Source: Nitriliruptorales bacterium (GTDB taxonomy: Bacteria; Actinomycetota; Nitriliruptoria; Euzebyales; Egibacteraceae). From it: a stretch of DNA of 10,306 nt. The notes below the pieces were generated by a model. That model was not told where the DNA came from and ran no database searches. It saw only the letters and a program-made list of their open reading frames with translations. Position numbers and translations under genes: made by a program. Positions 1-5,417 of the stretch are shown here, piece by piece (positions within the stretch are counted from its first letter, which is position 1; every line of letters begins with the position of its first letter). The DNA is taken from the NCBI GenBank assembly GCA_007119305.1, contig SKPY01000211.1, positions 1 to 10,306 of the forward strand, in the 5' to 3' direction.

Positions 1-41
1 CCGAGAACCCCGTCGACTGGCGGGTTTGGGGCGACGAGGCG
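1..41. repeat. 41-bp terminal direct repeat, left copy
   Basis: Bases 1-41 are identical to bases 10266-10306, in the same orientation. The repeat lies in coding sequence for the N-terminal part of a DUF255 protein (around the NPVDW motif) and keeps the same reading frame in both copies. It most likely marks the overlap of a circular contig (unit 10,265 bp). It could instead be a genuine direct repeat bounding an element or a tandem duplication. Confidence 0.95.
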
Positions 42-176
42 TTCGAGGAAGCGCGTCGCAGGGACGTGCCCGTCTTCCTGTCCGTCGGGTACGCCTCGTG
101 CCACTGGTGTCACGTCATGGCCCATGATCTGGCTGCTGACCTGCGATTTTCCCCATATAGAGGCCCTCCGCGCTAG
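1..176 (+). pseudogene. DUF255 thioredoxin-fold protein, 5' part, truncated after the CxxC motif
   Basis: The first whole codon is GAG at 3-5 and the frame stays open to TAG at 174-176. The translation runs ENPVDWRVWGDEAFEEA, then VFLSVGYASCHWCHVMAH. This is the conserved N-terminal region of the DUF255/YyaL/SPATA20 family, including the redox-type CHWC motif (bases 99-110). In the family this motif is followed by an E-S-F-E-D-type stretch and several hundred more residues (full length roughly 600-700). Here the similarity ends at about base 126, and 16 unrelated residues lead to a stop. If the window ends are joined, the start is the GTG at 10217 and the product is 74 residues. The family's biochemical role is not well defined. 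The fragment has the thioredoxin-like motif but lacks the rest of the protein, so it is probably non-functional alone. No frameshift within the next bases restores the family sequence. Confidence 0.85.
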
Positions 177-202
177 CGAATACGCAGGCAGTTCGGTTGG
201 GG

Positions 203-233
203 TTCTTCCCACAGTTTTCCCACGTGGGAAGAA
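203..233. repeat. Nested palindrome and inverted repeat
   Basis: Two perfect 10-base arms, TTCTTCCCAC (203-212) and GTGGGAAGAA (224-233), flank an 11-base loop. The loop itself carries a second TTCCCAC, so TTCCCACGTGGGAA (217-230) is also a perfect 14-base palindrome. Two direct TTCCCAC copies thus compete for one GTGGGAA arm. There is no T-run after it, so a standard terminator is unlikely. It sits between the broken DUF255 gene and the first toxin-antitoxin module. A protein-binding site or a recombination-associated site is possible; neither is shown. Confidence 0.6.
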
Positions 234-403
234 GGCGGGGCGTCAAAGGCCTCGGGGAGGCGCTCGGTCGCCCCGGGGCGCCGTCTCTCCATCAGCTCGA
301 CGCAGCGGCCGACACGCCCCGTGGCGTCAAGAGGCCGGAGCGGGCACGCGCTGTTCGGGCCACCCCTGCCGGTAGGCCGAAGGCAGGAGCGGCCTGTCGT
401 GCT

Positions 404-419
404 ACATTGTCTACAGTGT
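404..419 (+). promoter_or_regulatory. Candidate antitoxin operator and promoter of the DUF433/DUF5615 module
   Basis: ACATTGTC followed by TACAGTGT forms an imperfect palindrome (6 of 8 base pairs) in an unusually AT-rich patch, 23-38 bases before the antitoxin ATG. TACATT (403-408) or TACAGT (412-417) could act as a -10 element. Autoregulatory RHH antitoxins usually bind short palindromes overlapping their own promoter, which is the reason for this assignment. No convincing -35 element was identified. Confidence 0.4.
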
Positions 420-441
420 GATCGCAGGGAAGGGCAGACGT

Positions 442-864
442 ATGGCCACACGGCACCTCACGCTGCGGCTCGACGCCGACCTTGTCGACCGGCTCGATGA
501 GCGCAGCCAGCAAGCTGGACGCAAGCGGCCCGAGCTGATCGCGCGCTACGTGGATGAGGGCATGCGCATGGAGGACCACCCGGGCATCGTGTTCCGCTCT
601 GGGCCCGCCGGCAGGCGCGCCGCGCTCGCCGCGGGACCCGACGCCTGGGAGATCATCCGCGTCGTGCGCAACGTCAAGGGCAGCGGCGAGGCTGCCGTGG
701 GGCAGGCGGCGGAGTGGCTCGGCCTGTCGCGCGAGCAGGTCGACATTGCGGTGCGCTACTACAGCGAATACCCCGACGAGATCGACCGCTGGATCGACCG
801 CGTCGATGAGGAAGCCCGCCGGGCGCAGCAGATCTGGGATCGGCGCCAGGACGCCCTGGCGTGA
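442..864 (+). CDS. RHH/CopG-type antitoxin with DUF433-like C-terminal region
   Basis: This 140-residue protein is the likely antitoxin and DNA-binding autoregulator of a type II toxin-antitoxin pair. Residues 4-40 (RHLTLRLDADLVDRLDERSQ and the helices after it) fit a ribbon-helix-helix fold: a beta strand followed by two amphipathic helices. Residues 44-105 (DHPGIVFRSGPAGRRAAL, then a helical AVGQAAEWLGLSREQV stretch) resemble the DUF433-like segment of actinobacterial antitoxins. The C-terminal 30 residues are charged and helical (YPDEIDRWIDRVDEEARRA), as expected of a toxin-wrapping tail. The ATG at 442 is preferred over an upstream in-frame GTG at 418 because AGGGAAGGG lies at 427-435 and the RHH domain begins just after it. 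The stop overlaps the toxin start (GTGA at 861-864), which implies translational coupling. A palindrome just upstream may be its operator. Confidence 0.85.
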   Translation: MATRHLTLRLDADLVDRLDERSQQAGRKRPELIARYVDEGMRMEDHPGIVFRSGPAGRRAALAAGPDAWEIIRVVRNVKGSGEAAVGQAAEWLGLSREQVDIAVRYYSEYPDEIDRWIDRVDEEARRAQQIWDRRQDALA

Positions 865-1232
865 AGCTGCTGATCGACGAGATGTGGCCCGCCACGCTCG
901 CCGAGGAGCTTCGCCGCCGAGGTCACGACGTAGTCGCCGTCGCAGAGCGCTCCGAGCTCGCGCACCGCGGTGACGACGTGGTCTTCGACCACGCGGGCAA
1001 GGAAGGCCGCGTGGTGTTCACCGAGAACGTCCCCGACTTCGTCCCGCTCGCCACCGGCGCGCTGTCCACCGGCGGCACGTTCCCAGGCCTGCTCCTGACC
1101 TCGAACGCCGCCTGGCCCCGAGGCAACCCTAGAACGCTGGGACGGGTCGTCCGCGCCCTGGACGCGTTCCTAGCCGCACACCCGTCCGACATCGCACTCC
1201 AAGGGCGCATCGAGTGGCTCACCAAAGCATGA
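861..1232 (+). CDS. DUF5615-family PIN-like toxin
   Basis: This 123-residue protein is the probable toxin partner of the preceding antitoxin. The N-terminus, MKLLIDEMWPATLAEELRRR, has the beta-strand-then-acidic pattern of DUF5615/Mut7-C PIN-like domains, with Asp6 in the position of the first metal-binding acid. Residues 21-31 (GHDVVAVAERS), an Asp pair near residues 38-39, and VVFTENVPDF (51-60, with Glu55, Asn56 and Asp59) match the conserved positions usually seen in the family. PIN-like toxins are generally metal-dependent RNases; the target here is unknown. The GTG start overlaps the antitoxin stop by 4 bases, the usual arrangement for DUF433-DUF5615 pairs. Length is normal for the family and the frame is intact, so the module looks functional. 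Confidence 0.82.
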   Translation: MKLLIDEMWPATLAEELRRRGHDVVAVAERSELAHRGDDVVFDHAGKEGRVVFTENVPDFVPLATGALSTGGTFPGLLLTSNAAWPRGNPRTLGRVVRALDAFLAAHPSDIALQGRIEWLTKA

Positions 1233-1459
1233 TCCTGGGCCGATCCCGACCTGCCGCTCGGCCGCAGCCTTGATGCCCGACCCCCTTCGCGGTGCCTCAC
1301 CCCCCCGGGCTACACCGCCATGTGCGGCTTCCCGGACAGGCACTCGCGCTCCCTGATCTCTCCTCGTCCGTGACCCCCCACGGAAGCGACAGTTCAACGC
1401 GCAACTCAATGACAGAGCGTAGCGTGAGCGGTCCGAGGCATGCCGGTCATTCGGTTGTA

Positions 1460-1542
1460 GGGCCGCCCCGGCAAAGTGGCTGGACGCAGGATGGGGGCCG
1501 AGGTCTGCGATGAGCGGATCCCACAAGCTTGCAGGGCGGCCC
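1460..1542. repeat. Inverted repeat, possible structured element
   Basis: GGGCCGCCC (1460-1468) and GGGCGGCCC (1534-1542) are perfect inverted arms. The pairing extends inward imperfectly (CGGCAAAG against CTTGCA). The roughly 65-base interior contains minor complementary pieces such as GCAG/CTGC. It begins about 25 bases before repeat copy A. It could be a structured RNA, the end of a small inverted-repeat element, or chance pairing in GC-rich DNA. Confidence 0.35.
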
Positions 1543-1567
1543 CAGGACTTCCTCTCCCAACGCTCGT

Positions 1568-1633
1568 GGCTACCGAACGTGACGAAGAGCGCCTGCGCTG
1601 GACTTCGGTACAACCGGCATATCCCGAACTCGG
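1568..1633. repeat. Imperfect direct repeat, copy A
   Basis: Two blocks match copy B at 2619-2680. Block 1 (1568-1591, beginning GGCTACCGAACGT) agrees at 21 of 24 positions. Block 2 (1611-1633, CAACCGGCATATCCCG and what follows) agrees at 21 of 24 with one gap. The middle (1592-1610) is not conserved and differs in length. Copy A also has its own inverted pair, TACCGAA (1571-1577) and TTCGGTA (1604-1610). It lies about 97 bases beyond the 3' end of the PIN toxin gene. Confidence 0.75.
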
Positions 1634-1730
1634 GAGGCTTCATGAGGGTGACGCACGATTGGACCGAAGTGGCGGCGAGACGTTGAACCGCACGAGCTAC
1701 AGGGTCGGTTTCGAGTTGTCGGGCGGCGGA

Positions 1731-2134
1731 TCAGAGTTGCTGTAGCAGCTCGCCAGGGGTCAGGACCTCCGCATCCTCGACGTTCAGCGACGTGAGGTCG
1801 GGATCTCCAGACACGATCAGATCCGCGGCCGAGTCGCGGAACAGGGCGACGAGATAGTCGCCTTGGGGTCACCGGTCACCGGTGCCACCTCGACAGGATC
1901 TGACCAGGACTCGGACTCTTGCTCGAGCAGGCTGACGTACCGGTCGACGACGGCGTGGTCGATCCAGCGCCGGAACTTCGCGCGGCGCAACACCTCACCC
2001 AGCTCGGCCAGCAGCGCCGGACACGTCACGATCTCGAAAGGCCGTTCGCTCAACCAGCGGTCAACGAGCTGGGCGCTCACGCCGGTGGCGACCGCCGCGG
2101 AGATGAGCACGTTGGGGTCGATGACGACGCGCAC
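1731..2134 (-). pseudogene. PIN-domain toxin (VapC-like), frameshifted near the third acidic motif
   Basis: Reading from the GTG at 2134, the protein begins MRVVIDPNVLISA, the classic PIN start with the first catalytic Asp at residue 6. It continues through LLAELGEVLRR, which carries the conserved Glu, and reaches VTGDPK at about 1861. There the frame fails and ends in unrelated sequence at 1817. One base further, the other frame reads DYLVALFRDSAADLIVSG and then DPDL, ending ELLQQL and a TGA at 1731-1733. That is the expected C-terminus of this family (COG1569-like), including the remaining acidic residues. A single missing base at about 1858-1862 explains this, and one added base would give about 134 residues. 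PIN toxins are metal-dependent RNases. The gene follows the HTH antitoxin stop by 6 bases. The shift may be a real inactivating mutation or a sequence error. Confidence 0.82.
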
Positions 2135-2140
2135 GAGCCG

Positions 2141-2482
2141 TTACGCCGCGCCGGGACGGCGGTTGGCGCGCTCCTCGTCGGCCAACCCCTGTGCCTCCTC
2201 ATCGGTCAGCCCGCTACGCGCACGCGCCTCCGCGAGTGCGCTGCGCACCGTTTCGTTGTAAGTGGCCCACGCGGCCTGTTTGCTAACCCCGAGAGCTTCG
2301 GCGATCTTGGACCAGGGCACCCCCTGCTCGCGAGCCTGGGTGATCACTTGCCGCTGCCAGTCCTCGAGCTGCAGGCCGGCGGCGCGCAGCCCGCGCAGCT
2401 GACCGAGCGGGTCCTGGGCGCCGAGCTGCACCTCGATGCGGACCTGTTCGTCGGCGCGGTCGTGTTCCAGTCGGGCTCCCAT
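2141..2482 (-). CDS. Helix-turn-helix antitoxin partner of the PIN toxin
   Basis: This 113-residue protein is probably the DNA-binding antitoxin. Residues 55-75 (VPWSKIAEALGVSKQAAWAT) form a clear helix-turn-helix of the sigma-factor/XRE-like type. The N-terminal 25 residues are charged, and the C-terminus (DEEAQGLADEERANRR) is acidic and probably flexible, where a toxin would be bound. The ATG at 2482 is preferred because GGAG lies a few bases upstream; the longer reading from 2602 adds low-complexity sequence and crosses a likely promoter. The gene ends 6 bases before the PIN toxin start, so the two form an operon. A 6+6 inverted repeat about 30 bases upstream could be its own operator. The assignment as antitoxin rests on position, size and the HTH, not on a recognised named family. 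Confidence 0.78.
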   Translation of the reverse strand: MGARLEHDRADEQVRIEVQLGAQDPLGQLRGLRAAGLQLEDWQRQVITQAREQGVPWSKIAEALGVSKQAAWATYNETVRSALAEARARSGLTDEEAQGLADEERANRRPGAA

Positions 2483-2511
2483 GGCTCCAGCATGCCCCCG
2501 AAGGCCCCTAC

Positions 2512-2529
2512 CGTCAACCAAACTTGACG
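2512..2529 (-). promoter_or_regulatory. Candidate operator and -35 region of the PIN module
   Basis: CGTCAA and TTGACG form a perfect 6-base inverted repeat around a 6-base spacer, 30-47 bases upstream of the antitoxin ATG at 2482. Read on the minus strand, the second arm gives TTGACG, a good -35 element; the -10 is not clear. This would suit autoregulation by the HTH antitoxin. It is inferred from pattern and position only. Confidence 0.35.
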
Positions 2530-3009
2530 ACGGGGCGGCCGCTTCGGCGATCTCAGTCGCCGGGACGATCATGCTCCAGCCCCACGGTCGAGCCGCGTAC
2601 ATACAAGCCGCCTGGCTCGGCTACCGAACGTCACGAACATCGGTTGAACTCAAGTGCAACCCGGCATAGCCCGCACTCGGCGAGGTCTGGGAGGGGCTTT
2701 GGTCCGCGTTCGGCCGCCGGCCGGTAGCCGGGGAGACCGCGTGTTCGTGAACCCGCCCAAACCGTGCTTCTGCTCAGGGAAGCGGGGCCGCTGGGCCACC
2801 CACGTATCCATATCGCCGGCGCCTGAGCGTGGGAGTTCGGCGATCTGGTCACTCAGCTGCGGGCGCCGCGGCTCGGTGTGCGATGCCGACAGTCGTCCCG
2901 GACTGGCGCCAGTTGGTGTAGGCATCGACACTCAGCGGTGCGCCACGTGCGGCTGATGCCGGCGGCCGCCAGCCACGCTGTGCGTCCTCGGCAAGGTCTT
3001 GGTCGCGGA
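2530..3009. other. Non-coding interval with repeat copy B
   Basis: No protein family is recognised in any frame between the PIN-module promoter and the ECF42 promoter. Visible structure: a 6-base-arm hairpin (CGGCGA at 2545-2550 pairing with TCGCCG at 2557-2562), direct-repeat copy B (2619-2680) and a palindrome inside it. Minus-strand frames from 2650 to 3109 stay open but shift frame without any recognisable domain. Decayed coding DNA cannot be excluded. Confidence 0.5.
2619..2680. repeat. Imperfect direct repeat, copy B
   Basis: This matches copy A (1568-1633) in the same orientation: GGCTACCGAACGT is identical, the next 11 bases differ at three positions, and the second block (from CAACCCGGCATAGCCCG) differs at two positions plus one gap. 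The central part is different and about 5 bases shorter. The two copies lie 1,051 bases apart and enclose the whole HTH/PIN module, so the module could have entered, or could be lost, by recombination between them. Confidence 0.75.
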
Positions 3010-3036
3010 TGTCGAGAACCCGAAGATGGCTCCGTC
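3010..3036 (+). promoter_or_regulatory. ECF42-type promoter of the DGPF/sigma operon
   Basis: TGTCGA (3010-3015) and CGTC (3033-3036) are separated by 17 bases. As I recall it, the published ECF42 consensus is TGTCGA at -35 and CGA/TC at -10, upstream of DGPF genes. The match lies about 50 bases before the YciI/DGPF start, so transcription would begin near 3043. It implies that the sigma factor encoded in this operon activates its own transcription. Confidence 0.6.
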
Positions 3037-3086
3037 TCAGGAGTGAGCGTGGCCACGAGGTCGCGCCGCACCGAGGAGGACGTGAC

Positions 3087-3494
3087 ATGGTCAAGTATCT
3101 GCTGCTCAAGCACTACCGGGGCGCCCCGGCGCCGGTGAATGACGTGCCCATGGATCGTTGGACGCCCCAGGAGGTCAGCGACCACATCCAGTTCATGAAC
3201 GACTTCGCGGCGCGGCTGGAGGAGACGGGCGAGTTCGTCGACGGCCAGGCCCTGGCGCCGGAGGGCCTGTGGGTGCGGTACGACGGGGAGGGACGGCCCC
3301 CGGTCACCGACGGACCGTTCGCCGAGACCAAGGACCTGATCGCCGGCTGGATGGTCATCGACGTCGACGATCAGCAGCGGGCGGTCGAGCTGGCCGGGGA
3401 GCTGTCGGCGGCTCCGGGCGCGGGCGGGAAGCCGATCCACGAGTGGCTCGAACTGCGTCCGTTCCTCGAAGCCACCCCACCGGCCGACGAGTAA
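3087..3494 (+). CDS. YciI-family DGPF-domain protein (ECF42 partner)
   Basis: This 135-residue protein belongs to the YCII-related/DGPF family, small ferredoxin-like-fold proteins encoded beside ECF42 sigma factors. The signature VTDGPFAETK lies at residues 73-82. It follows the usual N-terminal MVKYLLLKHYRG strand, an MNDFAARLEETGEFVDGQ helix-strand segment (37-54), and a GLWVRYDGEG strand. After the signature come the AGWMVIDVDD strand (86-95) and a C-terminal IHEWLELRPF strand (117-126). The ATG is supported by GAGGAGGA (3073-3080) six bases upstream. The sigma gene starts 7 bases after the stop, so the two are co-transcribed. The biochemical activity of DGPF proteins is uncertain, and an enzymatic or small-ligand-binding role is possible. 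Length and motif are normal for the family. Confidence 0.88.
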   Translation: MVKYLLLKHYRGAPAPVNDVPMDRWTPQEVSDHIQFMNDFAARLEETGEFVDGQALAPEGLWVRYDGEGRPPVTDGPFAETKDLIAGWMVIDVDDQQRAVELAGELSAAPGAGGKPIHEWLELRPFLEATPPADE

Positions 3495-3501
3495 GCGGCC
3501 C

Positions 3502-4659
3502 GTGACCGACCACCTCGAGGCGCTCGTGCGGGAGCTGGTGCCCCCGGTGATCGGCGTCCTCGTCCGCCGCGGAGCCGACTTCGCGGCGGCCGAGGACGCC
3601 GTCCAGGACGCGCTGCTCGCAGCGCTCGAGGCCTGGCCGGCGGACCCGCCGGGGGACCCGAAGGGCTGGCTGGTGACCGCGGCCTGGCGCAAGTTCCTCG
3701 ACGCCGCCCGCTCCGAGGCCGCCCGCACGGCACGCGAGCTGCGCGTGCACACCGAGCCCGCTCCGGGTCCAGTGACCGACGGCGACGACACGCTCGAGCT
3801 GTACCTGCGCTGCGCCCATCCTTCGCTCACGCCCGCGTCGGCGGTGGCGCTGACCCTTCGGGCCGTCGGCGGCCTCACGACCCGGCAGATCGCCGAGGCG
3901 TACCTGGTCCCCGAGGCCACGATGGCTCAGCGGATCAGCCGCGCCAAGCGGACCGTTAGCGGGGTCACGCTCGATGAGCGCGGTTCGCTGGTCACGGTGC
4001 TGCGGGTGCTCTACCTGGTGTTCAACGCCGGCTACTCCGGCGACGTCGACCTGTCCGCCGCGGCGATCCGCCTGGCCCGGCGACTGCACGCCGTCACGGG
4101 CCACGAGGAGGCAGCAGGACTGCTGGCGCTGATGCTTCTGCACCACGCCCGGCGACCGGCACGCAGCCGGCCGGACGGCTCGCTGGTGCCCCTCGCCGCC
4201 CAGGACCGGTCGCTGTGGGACACCGACCTGGTGGCAGAGGGCATCATGATCTTGCAATCGGCGCTCGCCCGTGACCGGCTGGGCGAGTACCAGGCGCAGG
4301 CGGCGATCGCGGCGCTGCACTGCGACGCGCGGAGCACCGCCGAGACCGACTGGGTCCAGGTGGTCGAGTGGTATGACGAGCTCGTGGCCCTCACGGACTC
4401 GCCGGTGCACCGGCTGAACCGGGCGGTGGCGGTCGGTGAGGCCGAAGGCGCCCGCGCAGGGCTGGCGGCGCTGGAGCCACTCGATCCGAAGTTACCGCGC
4501 TACGCCGCCGTCGCTGCCCACCTGCACGAGAAGGACGGCGACCTCTCGCGGGCCGCCACCCTCTACGCCGAGGCGGCTCGCCGGGCAACCAACGTGCCGG
4601 AGCGCGATCACCTCACCCGCGAGGCAGCCCGGGTGAGACAGGCCCCTGAGCGGCCGTGA
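3502..4659 (+). CDS. ECF42-type RNA polymerase sigma factor with C-terminal TPR-like extension
   Basis: This 385-residue sigma-70-family factor directs RNA polymerase to ECF42 promoters. Region 2 spans residues about 10-75 (AAEDAVQDALLAALEAWP, then DPKGWLVTAAWRKFLDAAR). Region 4 spans about 100-152 (LYLRCAHPSLTPASAVALTL, then GGLTTRQIAEAYLVPEATMA and QRISRAKR, the HTH). The extension from about 165 (VLRVLYLVFNAGYSG) to the end is the DUF6596/TPR-like domain specific to this group, with helical pairs such as AVAAHLHEKDGDLSRAATLY. In ECF42 members this domain is needed for activity and takes the place of a classical anti-sigma factor. None is encoded nearby. The GTG start follows the DGPF gene by 7 bases without a strong Shine-Dalgarno, which suggests coupling. 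The linker after region 4 looks shorter than in typical members. The gene is intact. Confidence 0.92.
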   Translation: MTDHLEALVRELVPPVIGVLVRRGADFAAAEDAVQDALLAALEAWPADPPGDPKGWLVTAAWRKFLDAARSEAARTARELRVHTEPAPGPVTDGDDTLELYLRCAHPSLTPASAVALTLRAVGGLTTRQIAEAYLVPEATMAQRISRAKRTVSGVTLDERGSLVTVLRVLYLVFNAGYSGDVDLSAAAIRLARRLHAVTGHEEAAGLLALMLLHHARRPARSRPDGSLVPLAAQDRSLWDTDLVAEGIMILQSALARDRLGEYQAQAAIAALHCDARSTAETDWVQVVEWYDELVALTDSPVHRLNRAVAVGEAEGARAGLAALEPLDPKLPRYAAVAAHLHEKDGDLSRAATLYAEAARRATNVPERDHLTREAARVRQAPERP

Positions 4660-5019
4660 GGCCAGTCGCCCAGCACACCGCGTTGGTCACCCATTATGAG
4701 CACGCCCGCTCTGATCACGTCGCAGGACGGCTCTGCGTGCGCGATACAGGAAGGGCACTCGCAGGGGCGACACCCCTGCGTATCCGCCGCTTCCGGAGGG
4801 TCGCGGCTGTGCGCGTTGCAGGAGCGCGTCCGCAATCAAACTGCAGAGCATCGGGCATCAGCGCAGCACAGCACTGCCCCGCCCGCACCGACCCAGGACC
4901 AGGAAGCACTGACCGGTTACCGACGGTGATGGCGACCGAGCTCGATCGACCTCCGGTCTACCCGGCGAGACATCCCACGGCGCCTGGGAGAGGGATTGGA
5001 TCGTAGTGGCCCTGCGGCC
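4660..5019. other. Intergenic stretch without a recognised gene
   Basis: Between the sigma factor and the hydrolase remnant, no frame shows family similarity. The only clear structure is the hairpin at 4760-4780. The distal half may hold the eroded 3' part of the serine-hydrolase remnant, since the minus-strand frame stays open to 4917, but the residues there are not recognisable. Confidence 0.5.
4760..4780. terminator. Strong GC hairpin, possible terminator after the ECF42 gene
   Basis: CGCAGGGG (4760-4767) and CCCCTGCG (4773-4780) pair perfectly around a 5-base loop, 100 bases downstream of the sigma-factor stop. There is no T-tract, as in many actinobacterial intrinsic terminators. It lies between the plus-strand sigma operon and the minus-strand hydrolase remnant and could serve both directions. 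Confidence 0.4.
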
Positions 5020-5364
5020 CACACCGGCTCCTCACAGGCCAGCACTCCTTCCTTGACGAGCTGGCCGACCACCACGGCGGTTAACGGCTTGCTGACCGTG
5101 CCGATGAGGACGGGGTGTCGGCCGTGACCGCCGCAGCGGATGCATCGGCCCTGCACTGGCCGGCCAGCTGCACGACCTCGCTGCCGCGAACCCCGCGACG
5201 GCCGCGCCGGGAAGCTGTGGGGGGCCATGCGCTGCTCCATCACTGGTCGATCCCATCCATGGCGGCGACGGTTGCCGCGTCGACGGTGGACACGGCGGCG
5301 ACGCCGACCGGCATGCACACCGCCCACTGGCCAGAGCGGCGAGTGTGATGCGTCGGGTGTTCAA
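5020..5364 (-). pseudogene. Serine hydrolase (class C beta-lactamase/PBP fold) remnant
   Basis: Pieces of a secreted serine hydrolase appear in order but in shifting frames. From the TTG at 5364 (GGAG seven bases upstream) comes a signal-peptide-like MNTRRITLAALASG. A second frame gives VGVAAVSTVDAATVAAMDG and ends at a stop. Then come MEQRMAPHSFP, GAAVAGFAA, SEVVQLAG and RADASAAAVTADTP in successive frames, and finally VLIGTVSKPLTAVVVGQLVK and GVLACEEPV. The last segment is the family's SxxK region, but the nucleophile serine reads Thr (ACG, complement of 5097-5099). Sequence beyond EEPV is not recognisable and the large C-terminal part is missing. At least four frameshifts, a stop and a lost active-site residue make this a decayed gene rather than a sequencing error. 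It lies 53 bases downstream of the MDR gene on the same strand, so the two may once have formed an operon. Confidence 0.8.
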
Positions 5365-5417
5365 TTGCTGCTCCAGTTCTGTCGGTGCTGCTCTGCTGCG
5401 GGGCTCGCGGGAACGGG

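Larger units (their letters stand above)
1233..1730. other. Non-coding interval between two toxin-antitoxin modules
   Basis: About 500 bases separate the DUF5615 toxin from the 3' end of the PIN toxin. I recognise no protein in any frame; the open frames here lack family similarity and credible ribosome-binding sites. The interval holds a long-armed inverted repeat (1460-1542) and copy A of an imperfect direct repeat (1568-1633). It may be decayed mobile DNA or an inter-cassette spacer. Confidence 0.6.

Noticed and set aside
203..233. DnaA boxes and a replication origin
   Set aside because: CTTCCCACA and TTTTCCCAC only loosely resemble TTATCCACA/TTGTCCACA, there is no cluster of true boxes, and no replication gene is nearby.
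1170..1643. 157-residue minus-strand ORF between the toxin-antitoxin modules
   Set aside because: It overlaps the DUF5615 toxin, has no family similarity, and its apparent FVTFGS match with sequence near 2630 comes from the DNA direct repeat, not from a shared protein.
1568..2680. Integron cassette with attC sites around the PIN module
   Set aside because: GTTGAAC strings at 2644 and 1682 fit the attC 3' core loosely, but they lie at different places relative to the two repeat copies. Matching RYYYAAC partners and an integrase are missing.
2650..3109. Minus-strand fragments possibly from a decayed gene
   Set aside because: Phrases such as DMDTWVAQRPRFPEQ and VDAYTNWRQSG look protein-like but match no family I can name, and the frames do not connect convincingly.
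2853..3920. Long minus-strand ORF opposite the DGPF and sigma genes
   Set aside because: Low-complexity Arg/Ser/Ala-rich translation antiparallel to two well-supported genes; a GC-rich shadow frame.
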